A stretch of DNA of 64,000 bases from Ruegeria lacuscaerulensis (lineage in GTDB: Bacteria > Pseudomonadota > Alphaproteobacteria > Rhodobacterales > Rhodobacteraceae): contig NZ_WQGO01000006.1 in the NCBI RefSeq assembly GCF_013034685.1, positions 248,001 to 312,000 of the forward strand, given 5' to 3'. A program made the translations under genes and the position numbers. The notes beneath the pieces were generated by a model, which saw nothing but the letters and a program-made list of their open reading frames with translations, had not been told where the DNA came from and did no database searches. How positions within the stretch are numbered: position 1 is the first letter of the stretch; the number at the start of each line of letters is the position of its first letter. Of the stretch, positions 59,734 through 64,000 are shown piece by piece.

Positions 59734-60688
59734 GGCAGTCACAAGTTCGGGCTATCTAAGAAGGAAAGTATATTGGTGGCTCGAGCGCCCGGACCGGGCG
59801 GCCATCGGTCCCTGGTTGCTTGAGATAGCACTGATTGCCCTAATCACGCTGAATGTGGCCGCCGTTATCCTAGAGACGGTCGATTCCATATACACCCGCT
59901 GGGGCCTGGCGCTGAACCTCTTTGAGGGTCTTTCTCTGTTCGTATTCGTGGTCGAATACTCGGCAAGGCTGTGGGTCGCCACCGAAAATCCAAAGTACAA
60001 ATCGCGCGCTGCTTGGGCCGTTTCCCCGATCGCCATCATCGATTTACTAGCGATTTTACCTGCGCTGCTCTATTTGATCTTCCCGGTTGATCTGCGTCTA
60101 CTCCGGACCTTCCGCATGCTGCGACTACTCAAACTTACTCGGTACTCGCCTGCACTCGGCATGCTGCTTGCTGTGTTTGAGGAAGAGGCCGGCGCATTCT
60201 TTGCAGGTTTCTTCATCCTGATGGTGATGCTGATCTTTGCGGCCAGTGGTGCTTGGCTGGCAGAGCACGAGGCGCAACCGGAGGCATTCGGCTCGATCCC
60301 AGCGGCGATGTGGTGGGCGATGGCAACGCTGACGACCGTTGGTTATGGCGACGTGACGCCCGTGACAGTTGCCGGTAAGGTCTTCGGCGCTGCGATCACG
60401 GTGATTGGCATTGGTATGGCTGCGTTGCCTGCAGGGATCATTGCCAGCGGCCTAAACGACCAGTTGCACCGCCGACGGGCCAGTCTGGAACGTGAATTTC
60501 GAAGGGCCTTGGAAGATGGCGATATCTGCGAAGCCGATGAGAAGGAAATCGACGCAGTTCGCAAGCAATTGGGTCTCTCGCGCCGCGCTGCAGATCATAT
60601 CCGAAACCGCGTGCATGCCGAAACGATGCCACAGGTTGATCACTGTCCCACCTGCGGTCAGCCAACGAAGCAAAGTGACAAGCCCTGA
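59726..60688 (+). CDS. Voltage-gated-type potassium channel
   Basis: The 320-residue product has six membrane segments, an S4 with regularly spaced Arg (DLRLLRTFRMLRLLKLTRYS, about residues 122-141) and the pore filter TTVGYGDVTP (about 208-217), the signature of six-TM K+ channels. After the pore comes a charged helical cytoplasmic domain ending with a C-x2-C knuckle (HCPTCGQPTK), perhaps zinc-binding. Eight-base overlap with LtrA implies coupled translation and possibly joint function. Selectivity is inferred from GYG. Confidence 0.92.
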   Translation: MSEAVTSSGYLRRKVYWWLERPDRAAIGPWLLEIALIALITLNVAAVILETVDSIYTRWGLALNLFEGLSLFVFVVEYSARLWVATENPKYKSRAAWAVSPIAIIDLLAILPALLYLIFPVDLRLLRTFRMLRLLKLTRYSPALGMLLAVFEEEAGAFFAGFFILMVMLIFAASGAWLAEHEAQPEAFGSIPAAMWWAMATLTTVGYGDVTPVTVAGKVFGAAITVIGIGMAALPAGIIASGLNDQLHRRRASLEREFRRALEDGDICEADEKEIDAVRKQLGLSRRAADHIRNRVHAETMPQVDHCPTCGQPTKQSDKP

Positions 60689-60712
60689 ACGGTCACTTCC
60701 GTTCGGCACGCG

Positions 60713-61303
60713 TCAGCTTGACCGCCCGAACAAGCTGTCAACCGTGTCTGAGATTTGTTTTGAAAACCGAGCCGTCAATTCACTGGCCTGCGTTTTGCCG
60801 TACATCCCACCAATCGCATTCATTGAAATGGCAAAATACTGCACTGCTCCGATCAATTGAAATACCCGGGCGCGCAGTTCGGTTTCACTTGCTTCTTGCC
60901 CGACCGGGGTATGACTGGCGATCTCAATCAAACTGTCCAGATAGACCTTCATCGGCCAAACTTTGGCATTCGTCTGAACGTCTAGTAACGCTCGAACAGT
61001 CAGCCGCGCGTCATCGGGCAGCGATAAGTTGGACGCCAGAAATCGATCAAAATAGGTCTTTAGGTGCATCACTGGATCGGGCTGTTTCGCCGCTTCGATT
61101 TCAGCAAATTGCCTGTTGGCGAGACCGGATAGAACCTCGGAATACAGCTTTTGCTTCGTTCCGAAGAAATGCAACAAGGCCTGTTTTGACACACCTGCTT
61201 CGCCGGCCAAAGCGGCAAGGCTTGCGCCATGATATCCGTGGGTTGCAAACTGTTTTGAGGCGACCGTCAAATAGCCTGCCCTGGGATCGTTTTGCCTATT
61301 CAT
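60713..61303 (-). CDS. TetR/AcrR family transcriptional regulator
   Basis: The 196-residue product has the TetR HTH near the N-terminus (residues about 10-55, FATHGYHGASLAALAGEAGV, then SKQALLHFFGTKQKLYSEVL) and a helical ligand domain. Divergent from the Rieske oxygenase gene, with two tandem palindromes in the shared 92-base region, so it probably represses both. Ligand unknown; a substrate of the oxygenase is the natural guess. Confidence 0.92.
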   Translation of the reverse strand: MNRQNDPRAGYLTVASKQFATHGYHGASLAALAGEAGVSKQALLHFFGTKQKLYSEVLSGLANRQFAEIEAAKQPDPVMHLKTYFDRFLASNLSLPDDARLTVRALLDVQTNAKVWPMKVYLDSLIEIASHTPVGQEASETELRARVFQLIGAVQYFAISMNAIGGMYGKTQASELTARFSKQISDTVDSLFGRSS

Positions 61304-61347
61304 GGAACGCTCTCCTTTTGTGACGCTACGTATCAGATGAATTTTGG

Positions 61348-61382
61348 CTTACCAAGCGGTAAGACGCTTACCGATTGGTAAG
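61348..61382. promoter_or_regulatory. Tandem TetR operators in the TetR-Rieske divergent region
   Basis: Two 16-bp palindromes share identical arms, CTTACC-N4-GGTAAG, at 61348-61363 and 61367-61382, three bases apart and 19 bases start to start. The second ends 13 bases before the Rieske start codon, so binding would block its initiation. Strong candidate for a cooperative TetR site. Confidence 0.75.
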
Positions 61383-61395
61383 TGAGGGCGGATTG

Positions 61396-62544
61396 ATGGA
61401 CAGACAAACAGAAATCGAACTGATAAAAGAGATCATCGGACTGGCCGATCAGAAATCGGCTTTCCTGGATGATTCGATCGCGCATTCCCCGATTTCACGC
61501 TACTCCAGCTCGGAACGATTCGAGCGTGAGCGGGCTATGATCTTCACGCGGCGCCCTGTTATCGTCGCGCAAAGCTCGGAGCTTGAAGTGCCTCGTGCTT
61601 TTCTGACCAAACGGTTTTTAGACTTGCCTGTTTTGCTGACACGCGACGAAAATGGGAATGTTCGTGCTTTCCTTAACGTTTGCCGTCACCGCGGCGCGAA
61701 ATTGGAACGCGAGGCAAAGGGCTGCAAGCGAGTCTTTACTTGCCCCTACCACGCCTGGAGCTGGACCAACGAAGGTGAATTGCGTGCAGTGCCGCAAGAA
61801 GCGCAGGGTTTTCCTGACCTTCCACGTGCTGAGCGCGGCCTGCGTCGATTGCCCTGCGCCGAGAAAAATGGGTTCATTTGGATCGTTGCAGACCCAGATA
61901 TCGCTGAGATGCCGGATATTGATGGCTGGCTTGCGGGGATCGGTGCGGAGCTGGATTGGATCGGGCTGGATCAGCACCGTATCGCCGCGATCGAAGAGAT
62001 TGACATTAAGGCAAACTGGAAGTTGTTGATGGAAGGTGGAATGGAAGCTTATCACTTCCGGGTCGCCCACAAGAACACGATAGGTCCCTATTTCCCCGAC
62101 AATCTGCTGACCTACCAGATGTTCGGTCCGCATATGCGCGCAATTCTGCCTCGGATTTCAATGCCAGATATGCGCGATACGCCCGAAGACAAGTGGGAAA
62201 TACGATGGGATGCCAATATGGTGTATACCTTGATGTCAAACTCTCAGCTTTTAGTGCAACAGGACCATGTTATGTGGTTCCATTTCGAACCCATTGCCCA
62301 TGACTTGACCCATGTCCGAATGGCAACGCTGGTTCCACGTGCCTTGCCAGATACGGAGGAGATGCAAGCACATTGGGACAAGAACCAAAAAATCACAGTG
62401 ACAGCATTGATGGAGGATTTCGAATTGGGCGAAGAAATCCAATCCGGCTTTGCCTCGCGCGGCAACCCAAGCCATCTATTCGGACGTTTCGAAGGCGCGC
62501 TACACCGATTTAACGCGAGCGTCGAAGAAATGCTTGCAGGCTAA
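61396..62544 (+). CDS. Rieske non-heme iron oxygenase, alpha subunit
   Basis: The 382-residue product has a Rieske [2Fe-2S] site C96-x-H98-x17-C116-x2-H119 and a catalytic domain with the 2-His-1-Asp iron triad H220, H225 and D341 (YHFRVAHKNT and LMEDFELGEE). These enzymes hydroxylate or demethylate aromatic and quaternary-amine substrates. Ferredoxin and reductase partners are not adjacent. The ATG at 61396 has GAGGG eight bases upstream. Regulated by the divergent TetR gene. Substrate unknown. The 150 bases after it contain no gene. Confidence 0.92.
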   Translation: MDRQTEIELIKEIIGLADQKSAFLDDSIAHSPISRYSSSERFERERAMIFTRRPVIVAQSSELEVPRAFLTKRFLDLPVLLTRDENGNVRAFLNVCRHRGAKLEREAKGCKRVFTCPYHAWSWTNEGELRAVPQEAQGFPDLPRAERGLRRLPCAEKNGFIWIVADPDIAEMPDIDGWLAGIGAELDWIGLDQHRIAAIEEIDIKANWKLLMEGGMEAYHFRVAHKNTIGPYFPDNLLTYQMFGPHMRAILPRISMPDMRDTPEDKWEIRWDANMVYTLMSNSQLLVQQDHVMWFHFEPIAHDLTHVRMATLVPRALPDTEEMQAHWDKNQKITVTALMEDFELGEEIQSGFASRGNPSHLFGRFEGALHRFNASVEEMLAG

Positions 62545-62694
62545 AAACCTTTGACCTTCTTGTTAGCGGCCTGGAAACTCACAGCTACACGGGCTTTGTG
62601 CAGTCGTTCGCTGCGGAATGGCGCAGTTTTGTCAATTGAAGGTCCGCTAAGGGCTCGAACCGGACGCTCCTGGCGTCGCAGAAAATGCCCTTGC

Positions 62695-63522
62695 CTATTT
62701 CGTCGCCGCCCAAAACGTCCCCGGATGCATGATGATATCGAAATGCTGCAAGCCCTTTTGCAGATCGAAATTGACTGAATGCCCACCCTTGCGCAGCAGT
62801 TCAGCATAGTCCCGGCTTTGGCGAATGAATTCGGGTGTGTCTCGTTCGCCGACGGTTACTCGATAGCGCGGGCCGGGTGCTGGGAGGTGCAGGATGGGGG
62901 ACAGGTCGTGCACTTCGACAGGGGTTAGTTGCAGAGGATCGTTGACAGGCGTCAGGCTGATCGGCTCCAGATCGTACACCCCGCTGATCAGGATCACATC
63001 GCGCACGCGCAGTCCGGCGCGGGCCAGCGCGTCAGCTGAGGTGGCCATGACCATCGCTGCCAGATGCGCCCCGGCGCTGTGACCAGACAGAGTGATGCGC
63101 GCAGGGTCAAACCCCAGATTACCGGCGTTTGCGGCCAGCCATAGCAGGGCGGTGCGGCATTCTTCGATCATGTCGCCGATCCGCGCATCGGGGGCCAGAG
63201 TGTAGTTGAGGGTGGCAAAGGATTGCTCGGCCTCGATCATCGCCGGGGCCACCATGGCGGATTCACGCTGGCTGAGCGCCTGCCAATAGCCGCCGTGGAT
63301 GAACACATGCAACGGTGCGCCTGTGCCTTTTGCGGGGAAGAAATCCAGCACCTGCGTGGGGCTATCACCGTACGCGAGGTTCTCATGACAGTCCAATTGC
63401 GCCCGGTGCTGCGCGCTGAGCGCGGCCCAGCTTTCGACATAGGGCGTTAGGTCGCCGCCAATCATCGAGCGGGGGGAATATTCCTGATCCAGTTCGGCCT
63501 GTGTGAAACCTCGGTACAGCAT
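62695..63522 (-). CDS. Kynurenine formamidase, alpha/beta hydrolase type
   Basis: This enzyme hydrolyses N-formylkynurenine to kynurenine, the second step of tryptophan breakdown. The 275-residue product has the oxyanion motif FIHGGYWQ (about residue 74), nucleophile elbow LSGHSAGAHLAA (Ser about 143), Asp in GERDTPEF (about 230) and His in QHFDIIMHP (about 262). It is the eukaryote-like alpha/beta hydrolase class, not the metal-dependent KynB. It lies three bases after kynA on the same strand, which settles the role. Confidence 0.9.
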   Translation of the reverse strand: MLYRGFTQAELDQEYSPRSMIGGDLTPYVESWAALSAQHRAQLDCHENLAYGDSPTQVLDFFPAKGTGAPLHVFIHGGYWQALSQRESAMVAPAMIEAEQSFATLNYTLAPDARIGDMIEECRTALLWLAANAGNLGFDPARITLSGHSAGAHLAAMVMATSADALARAGLRVRDVILISGVYDLEPISLTPVNDPLQLTPVEVHDLSPILHLPAPGPRYRVTVGERDTPEFIRQSRDYAELLRKGGHSVNFDLQKGLQHFDIIMHPGTFWAATK

Positions 63523-63525
63523 GGG

Positions 63526-64000
63526 CTACTCCTGATCCGCATACATCAATTCGGTGCGTACATCGTAGAGATCATGAAAGAACCGCAAGTCCAAGGCTTT
63601 GCGCAGGAATGAAACGCCGCTGGAACCTCCGGTACCCGGTTGGTTGCCGATTACGCGCTCGACCGCGGTGACGTGGTCAAAGCGCCAGCGCTGGAACAGG
63701 GATTCAACGTCCATCAGTTTTTCGGCCAGCGCATAGAGGTCCCAATACTGCGCGGTGTTGCGGAAGACCTGTACCCACAGTTTCACAACGCGCGGATCGC
63801 CTGAATAGGGCTGCGCATAGTCTCGGTCCAGCAGGTCCTGGGGCACATCAAATCCCTGCCGGGCCAGCATAAACAGAACCTCATCATAGAGGGATGGTTT
63901 GGTCAGCGCGGCGGTCAGCATCTCCATCACTTCGAGGTCATGGGCGTGAACTTTCAGGGTCGCGGCGTCCTTGTTGCCCAGAATGAACTCGATCTGACGG
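63526..64000 (-). CDS. kynA: Tryptophan 2,3-dioxygenase (N-terminus cut by window edge)
   Basis: This heme enzyme opens the indole ring of tryptophan to give N-formylkynurenine. The visible C-terminal part has FILGNKDAATLKVHAHDLEV, then LFQRWRFDHVTAVERVIGNQ with the heme-ligand His (FDHVTAVER) and PGTGGSSGVSFLRKALDLRF, both TDO hallmarks. About the first 100 residues lie beyond 64000. It is followed three bases on by the formamidase gene. Confidence 0.95.
   Translation of the reverse strand, partial: RQIEFILGNKDAATLKVHAHDLEVMEMLTAALTKPSLYDEVLFMLARQGFDVPQDLLDRDYAQPYSGDPRVVKLWVQVFRNTAQYWDLYALAEKLMDVESLFQRWRFDHVTAVERVIGNQPGTGGSSGVSFLRKALDLRFFHDLYDVRTELMYADQE

Noticed and set aside
1-64000. CRISPR arrays, insertion sequences, phage genes or integrase/att sites
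   Set aside because: No regularly spaced repeats, transposase or integrase motifs were seen; the accessory block at 55.5-62.6 kb shows no mobility gene or flanking direct repeats that I could find.

Overview
The window is chromosomal DNA of a marine Rhodobacterales (Roseobacter-clade) alphaproteobacterium, Ruegeria- or Phaeobacter-like. This rests on gene content and order: a complete glcDEF set, an alphaproteobacterial flagellar export and rod cluster with CtrA-type boxes instead of sigma-54 sites, DUF1523 and DUF599 membrane proteins, the lptC-lptA-lptB-hpf-ptsN order without rpoN, a YlxR-L7Ae fusion between nusA and infB, and high-GC codon use. The species assignment is inference; there is no rRNA or tRNA gene here.

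Layout. 0-10 kb: a cut-off exported protein, DUF599, glycolate oxidase glcDEF behind a candidate GntR-type operator, two tandem trypsin-like proteases, an Hsp20 gene whose leader can fold over its ribosome binding site, a small lipoprotein, and a phytase-like esterase with a candidate Pho box. 10.1-17.7 kb: one operon of nine uncharacterised genes (coiled-coil protein, AAA+ ATPase, two large proteins of unknown function, DUF1523 and four small membrane proteins); this is the best candidate for an undescribed system. 17.7-34.6 kb: flagellar genes in three facing blocks (flgIKLE-motB-fliI leftward, flgB-C-fliE-fliQ-flgF-G-A-H-fliL rightward, flhA-fliR-flhB-FliJ-like leftward) plus a lytic transglycosylase.

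34.7-55.5 kb is housekeeping: an Lrp regulator, an MFS exporter, RNase D, the Kdo and LPS-transport genes kdsD-lptC-lptA-lptB, hpf-ptsN, envelope proteins, ferrochelatase, a methyltransferase-like protein without SAM motif I, ComF, a glutaredoxin coupled to a nitrilase-type amidase, ubiG, a prolyl aminopeptidase, and rimP-nusA-ylxR-infB behind an intrinsic terminator placed only about 27 bases before rimP.

55.5-62.6 kb looks accessory: an HxlR regulator divergent from a quinone reductase, glutathione transferase and DsbA/FrnE-type cassette whose last gene carries two in-frame TAG codons; an overlapping LtrA-ion channel pair; and a TetR-Rieske oxygenase pair divided by two identical-arm palindromes. 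The window ends in kynurenine-pathway genes (kynB, kynA), with kynA cut by the edge.
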